NCBI GenBank assembly: GCA_015680685.1
Contig: MNCI01010794.1
Coordinates: forward strand, 32,732 to 96,731
DNA from: Gnetum montanum
Lineage: Eukaryota; Streptophyta; Gnetopsida; Gnetales; Gnetaceae
Direction: 5' to 3'
Length of the DNA: 64,000 bases
Numbering within the stretch: position 1 is the first letter of the stretch; every line of letters starts with the position of its first letter. The translations under genes and the position numbers were made by a program. The notes beneath the pieces are model-generated. The model was not told the DNA's origin, did not search any database, and saw only the letters and a list, made by a program, of their open reading frames with translations. This document shows, one piece after another, positions 1 through 12,050 of the stretch.

Positions 1-224
1 ATTTGATTATGTGTCAATTTGATGTGCTATTTAGGCTATAATGTTTTGGCTAGGATGTATAAGGCTATAAAAGGTACTAATAAGGTTGTCATGAATTTCT
101 TAAGCAAACCTGAATAAACACCTTAGAGCTTTCTATACGGGCTAATTTCACTCTTGACTAGGATGTTTTTACAAACTTGTTAACAAATTTCAATCGATCA
201 TGATATATTTCCTTTTCCATGTAG

Positions 225-3200
225 AGTCTTTTTGAAGCCCATACTTATCATCATTGAGTCAATGGGAATTTTATGCTACATTGGCCACCCTAAGGCCAAT
301 ACCCCTTTACCTAACATGACCTTAGACAAGGTCTCACTATGGTTTTGACTAGGGGCAAGGGACTCCCTTGCCTACATCCTTTAGAATTTCAGTGTGATTC
401 TATGGTTACACTTGTCTATGGATGTGTCCAAGGTCATAGTGGAGACACTGATGCCTTAGGAATCTAGTCTAATCACTAGGTTCATCACTAATGATCCATT
501 TCCTAAGCTAGCAGGGGAAGCAGTATACATGATTAACCTCTGATACCTCATGGAGATCTAGACTATGCCAAAGTATAGTCAGTATAATGCTGACAATACC
601 TTGATGGTGGCACACAGATTCCACCTATTTTTTTAGAACCTGCCTAGAACTGTGTATCGTCTACAAGGGTAAGCATGGTTGTTATTTTGTTTTTATGTTT
701 TCTAGCTTTATTGGCTAAACTATCTTTCCTAACTTCATCAGTTTTATGAATTACTTATAGTATAAGGTTAATGATCAAGGCTTGATCACTAACGATCAAA
801 TGTTGGTAGTGGCTCAAACTACCTTAGATGAATTTACCAAGGGCTCCCAAATCAGAACTGTTGTGTATGAATAGTTAAGAAGGGAATTTGATGAATACAC
901 CAACAAATTTGACCCTATCTATAAGAAGTGTGTGGCCAATAGGATGATACACAACTGGTTGGTGGGCTTCAAGAGTACCTTGGATCATACCCTTGCAGCT
1001 GGGACTTTTGCTCAAACCACACCCAAGAAGAAGAAGAAAGGTAAACATAAGAGCTATAATGTCTAAGGCTTTATGGTCACTAAAGTTTTAAGTGTTATAT
1101 CATTTTCACTAGTTATTAAACATGGCTATGTTGATGCTGAACATTTGATTGTTGCTTTGTAGGACCTTCAACCTCTACCAATGTCACCTTATTAGTTTGA
1201 AGATGTCATGAGGATACCCTCATCCTAAAGTTTGGTGAGGTGATACCAGCATAGGAGTGGCTAAGGGGATAAGCACCTAGATACATTCAAGCAAACATTA
1301 AGCATGTAGGTTTGCTTGATCTATTTATGATACCTATCCCTTCCATCTCTATTGTAGAGATTTTGCATGTCATTGACTCCTTCAATAGAGAGGTTGATCA
1401 TTTTAGCACCATCATTTGAGGCATGTTGATTATCATAGCCATTAATGAGACCACATTTTGCAACTTGTTTAGTGTTCTTACTGATAAGGGAAAGGTTGCC
1501 ACTAGAATAGTGAAGAAAGCAAGCTATCATGAAGAAGTTTTCCATGAAGAAGTGTTCTAGTGTTAATTAGTTTTCCATGGATAGCAACTTGTGAAGCTAT
1601 CCATGGAAATCTTAGAGTCTTGATTACCTTCGAGGTTATGTGCTATTATGGTTTCATGTGTTAATTAGTTTTCTATGTGCTATGGTTGTAGACAAGCATT
1701 GGGACATGGCAACCCAAGCTATCACAAAGGAGGAAGCACAAAGACATGCAGTCACTACAATAAAGGAGGAACAAAGACATGCAGAGAAGGTGCTCTTACA
1801 AAGGCTGAAGGATTTGCCAATGTAGATATAGATGATCTAAACACCTTGTTTGGTAAGGTAGTATTAAGTATATCCCCTATCATCATCCTAGAGGAGAAAG
1901 AGGAGTAGCTAGGTATGCACATGTCTTAACACTTCTTGTTATATCCTATTATTTTGAGTTTGATTTTTGTCCTAACCATTTGATGATTGTTATGCTTATA
2001 ATAGTTCCTGAGCCACTAGTTCAAGTCCTTGTCCCTAAGGTTTTTGTGAAACCATGGCTAGAGGTCCTAGATAAGATGGAGTTCATGTGTAGGATCACCA
2101 AGGACATCATCGACCGGTTGCAACAAGTTTCACGTGAGATAGGTAAGGAATTTGTTTTCTATGCTTTAGTCATTTTGCAATATCATAGGTTGTGTTTATG
2201 TTATGGCTATCTTAGGTTGTAAACTATGTTTATGGTTGTATTATATGTTTATGTAGTGCCCTCTTTGGAGTAGGACCCTAGTTGAGACATGGAGATTGAC
2301 TCCATGCCAAATCTTCCCTCTAATGTCTCTAGTGTACCCTTGAAGTTGTACGAGACCACTACTAATCTAGCAATGTCATGTGCAAAAAATTCATGGGAGT
2401 TGGAGAGGTCCAACAAATTCCTATGGGAATATGTTGTGGCATTGAGGGAGAAACTCAATGGTAGGAGGAAGTGATTAGAGATCTTGAGGACCACAAGGCC
2501 TTTGTAAAAGCCCAAGTGGCTAACTTGGGGAAATTGTGGACTAAAGACATCACATGGGTCCACTACTATCATACCATCTAGGACAAAGTTTCTCTCTCAT
2601 AGGAGATGGTAGAGAAGTAGATGTAGATGAACCTCATCTTCTAGAAGGTTGAGGATTAGAAATGTCACTATGATTATGTCCTAGAGTGGAGTAGGACACA
2701 AAAGGATCACTAGTGATAGTATAAGGCTGATCGTGAGGCCTACCTAAAGTGGCTTAAGGAGGAGTCAGTTGAATAGTGCAAGAGAGAGCTATTCAATTAG
2801 GAGATCTAGGTGGAGAGTACCTATCAGCTCTTTGAGAATATTGTCACAATGGAGAGTACTTCTTAAATTACCACTATTGCAGGTGAGACCTCTGTAGCTA
2901 CTATTACCTAAGAGCCACCTACTTGGACTGTAGTAGACATGATTAGCATTATCACTAGCATTCATCTTGGGGACATTGACTTTGCCAATATAATGGAGGA
3001 CCAAATCCTCTATTGTGTAGAGGATGATTTTCAACATCTACCCCTGAAAGTTATAGAACTAGACTCCCCAGAAGTTTTATGTATTCTATGTTATACTTTT
3101 GTTCTAAGTTAAGGTTTTGTTTAAGTTATAGTTATTGGTTGTTGGTTACTAATTGGCTATCTCTTGTTGCATTTTAGGCATCATGAGACATTGCTGGCCC

Positions 3201-3251
3201 CAATAGTGAGGGTGGGGATGACCCACCACTTCCTCCTTTGAATGCCCCTTA
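225..3251 (+). pseudogene. Antisense multi-exon accessory gene of E1 (broken homologue of 28997-32900)
   Basis: Exon-like blocks can be followed with GT..AG borders at about 225-668, 761-1064, 1163-1560, 1692-1852, 2005-2142, 2257-3078 and 3178-3251. Matches to the gene at 28997-32900 run in the same order. Block 1 has NTLMVAHRFHLFFQN against NTFFVAHHISTYFQN. Block 3 has EILHVIDSFNREVDHFST against EMLTLVNSFSERAERFCT. Block 5 has KMEFMCRITKDIIDRLQQV against KFTFMEGVVNDMIKRLEHV. Block 6 starts with a W-to-stop version of WDP and goes on as a coiled coil. The blocks at 2005 and 2257 share intron positions with the younger gene. There seems to be one extra intron at about 669-760. Exon 1 would lie left of the window. 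Many in-frame TAG codons show it is dead. Its function is unknown. Confidence 0.72.
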
Positions 3252-3557
3252 GCATCCTCCATCTGCCTATTTCAACTTGTTGGTTTTATGTCTTTGTTTT
3301 TATGCTGATGACTATTGTTAGCCAAGACTATGTCATGGATGACTATTATTATTTTTTGACATTTTGCCACATAGTGTGGCCATGGCTATGTATGTATAAG
3401 AATTTTAAATTTAAATTTCTGGTTTCATTTTTGGCTATATGTATTGTTCTAGTGCTATAAATGTTGTAAATGGCTATGTTGACAATTTTTTTTATAAAGT
3501 TAAATAGCTAAAGAGTGCGTTTAAAGGCTAAATGTAAACAGGATAAAAGAGACATTT
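3252..3557. other. AT-rich linker of E1, no gene seen
   Basis: Lies between the last exon block of the antisense gene and the short repeats. It is T-rich and has no coding match. The short plus-strand reading frame here looks like chance. Confidence 0.5.
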
Positions 3558-3678
3558 ACTAGTTTTAGGCCATGGAGGTCACAGGTTGCATTGTGGTTAC
3601 ATTGCCAATTTTAGGCCATGGAAGGCCATGTTATGTGTTTTTTTTACTAGTTTAAGACCATGGTGGGCCATGTTGCAA
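3558..3678 (+). repeat. Degenerate short tandem repeat of E1
   Basis: Three spaced units of the type TAGTTTTAGGCCATGGAGG start near 3560, 3608 and 3647. Their reverse complement resembles the 27-bp repeat at 28708-28810, which holds the same place in the younger element just beyond the 3' end of the antisense gene. The array has therefore been kept with that gene. Confidence 0.5.
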
Positions 3679-4259
3679 AGAAACTCACATTTTTTGGGTG
3701 ATTTTTATAGTTTTAAAGTTTTTATGGATTTTTAGTTTATATCATGCTAAACAAGGAAAATAAATAAAGAAAGAAGAAATACCATAATAAATGGAAATTC
3801 AAATAAAATAAACTTCTAGGCTATATGCATAAAAAGTAGAATAAAAAATAGGCAAAAAAGGCAATAACTAGTCAACAAAGAGAAAACTTTGGCTAAATGG
3901 TTATGGTACAAATGGTTATAAAGGCCATAAGGGTGCAACATGGAAGAAGTAGAGGTACATGTTACTTGTGTAGACTTTTGCTAATCTTTGAAAGGTTAGG
4001 AAACATATAAGGCATATTTTGCACAAGTTTATACTCACTATTCCCTTTATTGATGATGTTGGAAGGGAGTTCATCCCATGACACATTATGTTATCTATAA
4101 TTGTTGTTCTTAGCTAGCTCCTCTCTTTTGGGTTGATGGACTTCATGGCTAGGAGTTTCTTCCTAAAGCTCCACTTCGGACCCTTGCTCTATGTTTGCAT
4201 TATTGACAACTAGGGGAACCACGCTATCATTGTGAATGATGATCTCAACTCCTTGATAA
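3679..4259. other. AT-rich stretch of E1 between repeats and protease, no gene seen
   Basis: A-rich up to about 3950, then mixed sequence leading into the minus-strand protease remnant. By position it is the equivalent of the region between protease and repeats in the younger element. Confidence 0.4.
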
Positions 4260-4720
4260 GGGAGATGAATATCTTGGTAGATAGGTGAAGAGATGACTCA
4301 TAATTGAGCTAATCAAGGTCTTTCCATGATAAGGTTAAACCCTGGCATCTCCTCCACCACCAAGAAATTGGCAGTTGTAGGAAACTGCTCCCCTACCACA
4401 ATCTCCAAGGAGATAGATCGCTTAATAGTAACCCTTGATCTATTGAAGAACTTGAGAGATATAATTTTTGTAGGCTATATTTTCTTTGTTAAGCCCAAGT
4501 TTTCAATGTTGGTGCATGGGATGATGTTTGTTGTAGCTCCATCATCAACATGCACTCGATGCACCTTAAATTGCCTCACCCAAATTATGATAAAAAGAAG
4601 AGCCCTAGTTACTTTGCTATTTTGGGGATTGGTCTTAATTTTGCTATCACAAAACACCAATGATGTTGACTTCCCTTCACTTGATGAGGAAGGAACCATT
4701 ATCGTTAGTAGGGGTGTCAT
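4260..4720 (-). pseudogene. E1 retropepsin-like protease remnant
   Basis: The minus strand has VHVDDGATTNIIP near 4550, the same variant catalytic motif (DDGA in place of D[ST]GA) as the younger copy, with RLGL-like sequence after it. Further down, near 4330, PGFNLIMERP matches the GFNLILGRSW motif of the younger element. This protease would process the gag-pol polyprotein. Frameshifts and stops prevent expression. Confidence 0.7.
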
Positions 4721-6560
4721 TGCTAATGGGGATGGAAGTCAACATCTTGACTAACACCTCACGATGTGTGGTGGAAGTCATGGTTAGGTCATACAAGCTT
4801 AGAGTTATATTCTTTTTCTTGAGATACTGTTTGACCTAATCTATCACACTAAGAAAGCTTTTGTCATTGGCCATAGGCTTGTTTCCAAGGTGTGCTTCAC
4901 TTTCTCCATGCACTCTAGAATGTGAACTTTAGCCTTAAGTTATTGGGATCTTTCCTCTTTCCTCTGGTTTTGGATTTTGGGATCCTCTTGTGGTTCTCTA
5001 GTTGAGGTAGGTTGGGCAAATGAGGTCATGGGTATAGTTGATATCAAAGTGAGCTTTAGTGGATCCACTTCCTTTTGTCACCATTGTTGTTATGATTTTT
5101 CTTATGCTTCTTCCTTTGCTTGGTCTAAGTCTTTTAGTTGTTAGTCATTGGTAGTGAGGAAGAGGTAGTAGCATTGGTAACCACAGGAGGTTGTTGTGTG
5201 GTCATGTGAGTTGGTTGGGCTACAACTAGTTGCATTATATCAGGCTAGGAAACCATGATGACAAAAATTTTCCTTGGAGGCATCCACAATGGTACTCTCA
5301 CAATAAAAGGAAGTCTTAAGCTAGTGGAAGCTAAAGAGGCTCTTTCATCATGAGGGAGTATTTGGATCACAAATGGTTCCCTCACTGGTCTCTGATTATC
5401 ATCAATGTTAAATGTTGAAATAATATAAGGGTTGTTATTAGCATTCAATGGGTCCTTGTACACTTTCATTGACTAATTTTGCAGTTAGACTAGGTTGGAA
5501 GCATCCAAGACCAACTCTCTCATATCTATCATTTTTTGCAAGTCATCCTTTAGCACAAGGTAGAATTTTGTGTTATGACTAGGCAATTGGTGATAGTGGA
5601 AAAAGCACTCTAGTTTAAAGTACCTAAGCAATTGAGGACCGTCCTTTATTACATAAGTGGAATCTTTGGCTATTTTGTATAGATTCTCATGCTTATTTTG
5701 AGTTGCTTTAGTCATCTTCTTACATTGCATATGCCCACTATTGAACAATTGATTCAGCAACTTGGATGGCTTCAAAGGTGAGGTAGTGTACTTGCTACAG
5801 TTCTTTTGTTCAAAGTTTGGCCTAGTTGCAATCAATGTAGTGGCCTAAGAGGTTGATGGTTGATTATTGTAGTCATTAGTGGGGTCCTTGGGTGGGTTAG
5901 CCTTTGGCCCATGGTTAGTGGTCTTGGCTTCTCTAGCTACTGTTGCTATGACCATGTTGTTTTGTTTTCTCTTCTTCTTGTTCCTTTGTGTGTGTTGATT
6001 TTTGTATGCTACATAGGTTTTGTTATGACTAGCCTCTACAACATCCTCTATATTCTTGATCTAGGAGAATGCTTGGCTATAGGACTATGGGACAAGGTAG
6101 TAAATTTTGAACTTGATAAAGGTGTGTTTCAGCTATAGGCTCTGGTATTTCGTTTAGTAGTCTATTCCATCAATAGATGAACTTATGCATAGGTTCTATG
6201 GATCCTTACTTGACCTTCATAAGTTTGTCAACTGTGGTGTTAAGCTTCAAGTTATGCTTGAAGTGGTTAACAAATTGGGCTATCAAGTCCTCAAGAGAGG
6301 ATATGGATTCTCTAGGTAAATCATGGTACTAATCAAGCACTATCGTAGTCAAGGGCATAGGGAAAATCCTCATGATAGCATGAGGCCACATCTACAATAG
6401 CAAGAATTCATATTAGAAAGTTATCAGGTGACCATTGGGATCACCTTCTCCATTATACTTGCTACACTAAGGAATAGGGACACTAGGAGGAAGTGTCAAG
6501 GGTGGAACCACAAGATTGGAGGGATCATGCTAGTAGAAATCCAAGATCTTGAAACTTTGG
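4721..6560 (-). pseudogene. E1 Gag remnant (Tat/Ogre type)
   Basis: On the minus strand near 5834 PNFEQKNCSKYTTSPLKPSK starts a stretch that aligns with the C-terminal Gag of the element at 24681-28483. It includes the knuckle-like CxxHxxxxHxxxxC region (FFHYHQLPSHNTKF here, with both cysteines lost), then VYKDPLNANNNPYIISTFN. The central domain is marked by KYNGEGDPNGHL near 6440. Gag forms the particle and binds RNA. Several stops and frame changes make it non-functional. Confidence 0.75.
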
Positions 6561-6879
6561 GAAGTGAAATTCAAGGTACCCTAGATGCCAAAAATGGAAT
6601 TTTTATTTGTGTATACCCCCATGAAACCTATAAAAATGTCATTTTTGGCATTCCAAAAAACATTTTTGACCTCCCCAAGCCCAAATATAGATACTTGGTA
6701 ACTTTTTTCACTTGGGGAATATGGCTTTGATCACTTATGAGGCATTTTTCAGCCCCAAAAGCATGAAATACATGAGATTGCTCCTCATGGATTACAAATC
6801 TTAACATCTACAACAAAGTTTTAGCTCAAGTTTCATGGGGTGAAAGCTATATGATGAGAAATGATTATAACATTCAAAT

Positions 6880-8780
6880 TTGGTGGTGTTTCATTGTTGA
6901 CACTACTCTTGGAATTCATGACTTATCCTTGGAAATATCCAAGGAAGAAAAAGTTGGAATTATACAAAGATGGAGAGTTCCATATATTACATATAATGAT
7001 AATTGGTGAAATTTCATGCAAAGAATATGAGCCATAAGATGAGAGGATACCAAAGCATGCAACAAATGTGAGGAGGAAATATGTGTGAAAAAATGCCTGC
7101 ATGCAGTAGCCACACAATAGGAAGGCACCTAGTGGCTAATTACTAATGAAGAGATTCAATCAAATAAATACATGAAACTAGAAGAAAAAATTATTAGTGC
7201 GTACATTGAAGAGACTAATAAGTTAGAACAATCAAGAGAAAAGAACTTTCACCCACGAACAAATCAAGAAGAGGAGATAGATTAGGGATTCCTGGAGATC
7301 CCATGCACTATAGAACTAGAACTATTGGAACTAAAGGACCTACTAGCCACATTGGAATATGCATTTTTAAACAAAAAATAGCTAGCAATAATCAATGCCA
7401 CTTTCATAGAGGAATAGAAAAGGAACTTGATGGAAGTGATAAAAAGATGGTCCATTATGATGAGATAATAGGAATTGATCCACGAATTTGTCAATACTAG
7501 ATATACATTGACCCTATAGTCAAACCAAGATACTAATCCCAACAAAGGCCAATCCAAAACTCAAAGAAGTAGTTAAGCAAGAATTGTAAAAATTACTAGA
7601 GGTAGGATTCATTTATCCTATTGTAGTTAGTGAATGGGTTGGTCCGTTAGTAATTGTACTAAGAAGGAGGGAAAATGGCAAGTTTGCATTGACTTCTAGA
7701 TGTTGAACTTAGCTACATTCAAAGATCACTTTCCTTTGCCATTTTTTGATTAGGTCCTGGACACCATTGCAAGACATGAATATTAAAGTTTTCTAGGTGG
7801 ATACAGTGGATATAATAAGATCTACATTGCACTCAAAAACTAGGAGAAGAAAATGTTTACTAGTCCATGAGGAACATTTGTCTAGAAGCAAATGCCCTTT
7901 GGTCATTGCAATGTATTAGCCACTTTCCAAATACTGGTGCTGAACATCTTCTAGAAGTAAACTAGAAATGACATAGAAGTGTTTATGGATGAATTTTCAA
8001 TGTATGGGTTGGATTTTAAACAAGCACTAGATTAGTTCAAGCAAGTTCTAAAGAGATGTTTTGAAACCAATCTAAAGCTTAACTAGTAGAAGAGACATCT
8101 CATGGTCTAGGCAGGTATAGTGTTGGGACATAAAATCTCCTGAAAAGGTATTGAGGTAGATCCAAAAAAGATTAGTGTCATCCAAAATATCACTCAAAGG
8201 CCACAAATAGTAAAATATGTAAGATCATTTTTAGGCCACACATGATATTACAAAAGATTCATAGAAAATTTTTTAAAGATAGCCAAACCACTCATGGAAC
8301 TCACAAAGGATGCATCCTTAAATGGATAGAGTCATGTGAAAAGGCATTCAAAGCTTTGAAGTAGAAACTAGTGGAGACACCAAGCCTCCAATCTTCAGAT
8401 TGGTTAGGACCTTTTCATATCATGACTGATGCTTCCAACTATGTGCTTGGTGCCATATTGACACAACTAGATGATCAAAAGAGACCGTACTACATTCACT
8501 ATGCTAGCAGGAGTATCATTGGAGCATAATTAAACTACACCATAATAGAAAAGGAGTTGATGATCATAGTGTATGCACCTGAAAAGTTTAGAATGTGCTT
8601 AAATATCAAATCTATGTTTATAACAATCACACTTCCATCCAGTTTCTCATGAAAAAACTAGTGATTAGTCTCAAAGTGATAATCTTGAAAGAATTCAACA
8701 TCACAATGATCGACAAAAAGGGAACAAAAAATGTGGTAGTTGATAATCTATGAAGGTTGAAATGGGATTTAGAAAATCAA
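6880..8780 (+). pseudogene. B pol: protease tail, reverse transcriptase, RNase H
   Basis: Starts in the protease tail (LSLEISKEEK near 6928, parallel to the same stretch in D and A). The RT core follows with GKWQVCIDF near 7673, LGGYSGYNKIYIAL near 7795 and VFMDEF near 7980 where the YVDD box should be. RNase H follows near 8420 (MTDASNYVLGAI) with KRPYYIHYAS. It belongs with D at 53.2-56.7 kb and is Athila-like in sequence. The Tat-type second RNase H is absent. Dozens of in-frame TAG codons replace Q and W. Confidence 0.8.
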
Positions 8781-8929
8781 GTATAACCTTTATGAAACCA
8801 ATTTCATGATGAGGATTTATTTATCAAAATAGTATAGGCTATAAATTCAATAGGGAAACCATGGACCACAAAATATTTGACTTATCTATCAAAACAAGAT
8901 CTCCCTACTAAATGGAGTAGAAAACAATG

Positions 8930-10066
8930 TGAGAAATTCCTTCACAAAGAAAAATAGTATATGAAAATCAAGGGTAATCTATACAAGATTTGTGTATATG
9001 GGCTTGTCTAATGATGTGTGCTAGAGTGTGATCAATAGAGAGTTTTATAGGACATCCATGTAGGTCCATGTGGTGGCCACTACGCAAGATGCAGAATGAC
9101 ATTCAGGCTGATGATGGTAGGCTACTTTTGACCTACCTTGTTCAGAGGTGTCCACACTTTTGCACAATCTTGTGAATGATGCCAAAGATATGGAGGAGTT
9201 ATAGTCGGATACAAAGGACCACAACACTTGATATAGGCACTAGAACCTTTTGACATATGGGAAATTGATTTCATGGGATCCATATGTCAAATGGAAAAGG
9301 ATACATAATTGTGACTATGGATTATTGTACAAATTGGATGGAGGCAGTAGTAGTAAAAGGTTATACAACAAAGACAACTATCAAATTTTTCCAACAATAT
9401 GTGATGAACAGATTTGGAGTACCAAGGATGCTTATATTAGACAATAGGACTCACTTCATTGTTGCTACATTCAAAAAGCTCAGGCAACAACTTGGGGTGA
9501 ACCATAAGCTAACAACACCATATCATCCCCAAGGAAATGATCAAGCCAAAGTGACTAACTGTGGAATTACTAGAATGGTTAGTAGGTTTAGGAGGGATTG
9601 GAGTACTAAATTGAATGATGCTCTATGGGCCTATAGGACATCCTAGAAACTACCTATAGGGCACTCACCTTATGAGTTAGTTTATGAAAATTTGCTAATG
9701 CTCCCAATCTAGGCAGAGCTTCATACTCTAGCTACTTCTAGTGAACTTAACCTTGACTTGAGCTTAGCCCAACAAGAACGTCTCATGAACTTGAATATTT
9801 TAGATGAGAATAGGCTTGTAGCACTCATGAGTAATCAAGTTCATAAGCATTACTCCAAACTTAGGCATGAAACATGGATAAGGCATGTAACCATACAACT
9901 GGGTGATAAGGTCCTTCACTATAATCCTAATCATCTACTTCAAAAAGCTAAATTTCAAATACTTTGGGAGGGACAATACATTATTCAAGCCACTTATCCA
10001 TCTAGTTCCTTACATATCTATCACCCATCCTATCCACATAAACCCATCCTTGTCAATATACAATAG
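8930..10066 (+). pseudogene. B pol: integrase
   Basis: The catalytic core shows the first Asp in WEIDFMGS near 9258 and the second in LILDNRTHF near 9440. The third acidic residue is lost: GNDQAKVTN near 9535 has Lys where GQ(A/V)EVTN has Glu. The zinc-binding N-terminal part, about 9020-9180, is broken. The C-terminal part at 9758-10066 includes RHVTIQLGDKVLHYN. Integrase would insert the cDNA; this copy is inactive. Confidence 0.8.
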
Positions 10067-12050
10067 GTCAAACTCTACCATAAATATTCCATGAAATCTA
10101 CCCAGCCTATCCAACAATCCTCTACATGTTCAATCCTTTGTTTAACCAATCCTAATGATAGTCGTGGGGGTGTTGATATGACACTATAGGTACTTATTGA
10201 ATTTTTTATTTTCTTTTAATTTTTTACATTCTTTGATATTTTTTCATTTTTAAATACTTTTTCATTTGTTTTAAATTTTTGGTATTCTTCCACATTTTTC
10301 AATCCTTTAATAATTTTTCATTCTTTGACACTTTTCATTCTTTACACCTTTTTCTAATTACTACTATCTTTTTCACACTTTGTTTTCATTTCTTTTGTAA
10401 ATATTTTTTATTGATAATAAAACACATTGTGAATAAGGTAAGATGTAGTCCAATAAAGTGGAAATTTCTCTATGTTATCAAGGCATGAGGGACTGATTAT
10501 TTGAACAATGAGCCCACACCATCCATCCATCCATTCCATCAATAAGAAGTTCTCACCATGGCTATAATGATTTTACATTCCATCATATAACTAAGAATAA
10601 ACTTGTGATCATTATGCCTAAATTGAAAAGTGAAGAACCAAGTGGGAATGTAAAGAGTGTGACATCAAGAGGATTTGTGGGCTCTCTTGGATTAATTCTA
10701 TGAGTTCTATCTTGTTGTTTGGGTTGTATTATATTCTTGTAGCTGTAACAAAAAATGGGAGTAAGAGTAAATAAGTGCTAACTTACCATGTCACTAGAAA
10801 GACATGTTACCCATGCTTGAAGGTAGGTAGCTTAGAAATATAAAAAATAAATAAGTGCAATGAATAAACTCCTCCCTTGGACTCTATGCCAAGTGACAAT
10901 ACTCCTTGCAATAGTGGTAGTTTTATAGTTGTAATTCCAAGAGATGAGACAATGCGATGTCATTGAAATATGGTTTAAAATTGGTTTGAATCTTGGATAG
11001 CAAGGGTAATGATTATTTTAATCACTAATAAAACACAAGAATTCATTATGCCTATGGTAAGATACCTCATGTTCCCATTTTTGAAATCCCTTCTAAACCC
11101 ATTTCATCTCAGTATATGAATAGTCATAACTTGTGGTTTTGTGTAACAGTGTAATTTCCTAATTTGGTGATAATAACATGTATGTTTTTGCTAAACAAGT
11201 ATGCATTACATTCAACTTGTTAAGTGCCTAAGGACACTTTTAGATGTGTTGATATAAGGGCATTAAGGGTTGAAGCCTACTTTGGGGAGGATCCACTTGT
11301 ATAACTATTGTATCTTATACTTGTCTAGCAATTCCACATAATCTTAACTTTTCAAGATCAATAAATGTTAGTAAAAACTTCCCTTTACATCACATAACTC
11401 CATTTTATAACATGAAATCATTACCCTTCTCATCTATCTTATCAACACTTCATGAACTTTCATAGTTCGAGATTCCATCTTTATGAACTTTCAATGACAA
11501 ATTCTTGAAAAATATGCATCTTTCATATCCTAAGATCCATTGAACATGTCTTATTCCTTCCAAACATTCCCAAGAGCTCATTTTTATTCATCACAAATCT
11601 AAAGAAAATTGAAAATTTTTAAAGGCTAGAGAGATTTTTCCATTTTTCTTTGAGGATTTGAGCTTTGACCTCCTAGCTTCCCCAAGCCATAGCTTGCACA
11701 TTATCACTCTGATTTTTGTAATTTTCAAATCTATTTGATCTCAAAGTGCTCATCTTAGTCATNGGGGGGGGGGGGGGGGATGTAAGTATGAAAAAAAATT
11801 TGAAGATTTTTAATAAAAATCAATCACATTAATGTTGAAATTACTTTAATGAGCCATACACAAGAACAAAATGGATAACTGTGAAGGGTTATAAGGAAAT
11901 TAATGCCTATGAAGTTTCTTTTTGATAATTTTTCTAACTTTGTAATCATGATGAGCTAAGAATTGATCTAATAAAGGATATGAGAAAGGAAAAATGCTAT
12001 CTAAATCAATGTAAACATTCTAATAATTCTCAAATCCCTAATGATTGCAA
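10067..12050 (+). other. Non-coding 3' region of B between integrase and ORF3
   Basis: Begins with a T-rich spacer (about 10190-10400) that has parallels after pol or gag in A, C and D. A block at about 11255-11299 (GCATTAAGGG...TTTGGGGAGGATCCACTT) recurs at 43623-43665 and, inverted, at 61782-61826. Near 11755 CATCTTAGTCAT is followed by a run of G; the same CTTAGTCATGGGGG motif lies near 17824 and 43848. No TATA/GATATC block like that at 17601 was found here. Confidence 0.5.

Larger units (their letters stand above)
1..6870 (-). mobile_element. E1: decayed Tat/Ogre-type LTR retrotransposon, partial
   Basis: Element read on the minus strand. Gag remnants lie at about 4.7-6.6 kb, the protease at about 4.3-4.7 kb, and then a region whose opposite strand carries a multi-exon gene. 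The order and the protein motifs match the younger element at 22829-40009, for example KYNGEGDPN in gag near 6440 and VHVDDGATTN in the protease near 4550. Its RT, integrase and 3' LTR would lie left of the window. The gag N-terminus is missing: by comparison with the younger copy it should reach about 7.7 kb, but Athila-like pol begins near 6880, so a deletion or insertion junction lies between about 6650 and 6880. Stops and frameshifts are everywhere. Confidence 0.8.

Noticed and set aside
11763-11780. Run of G after an N
   Set aside because: Possibly an assembly or sequencing artefact extending the normal GTCATGGGGG motif; not called as a repeat.
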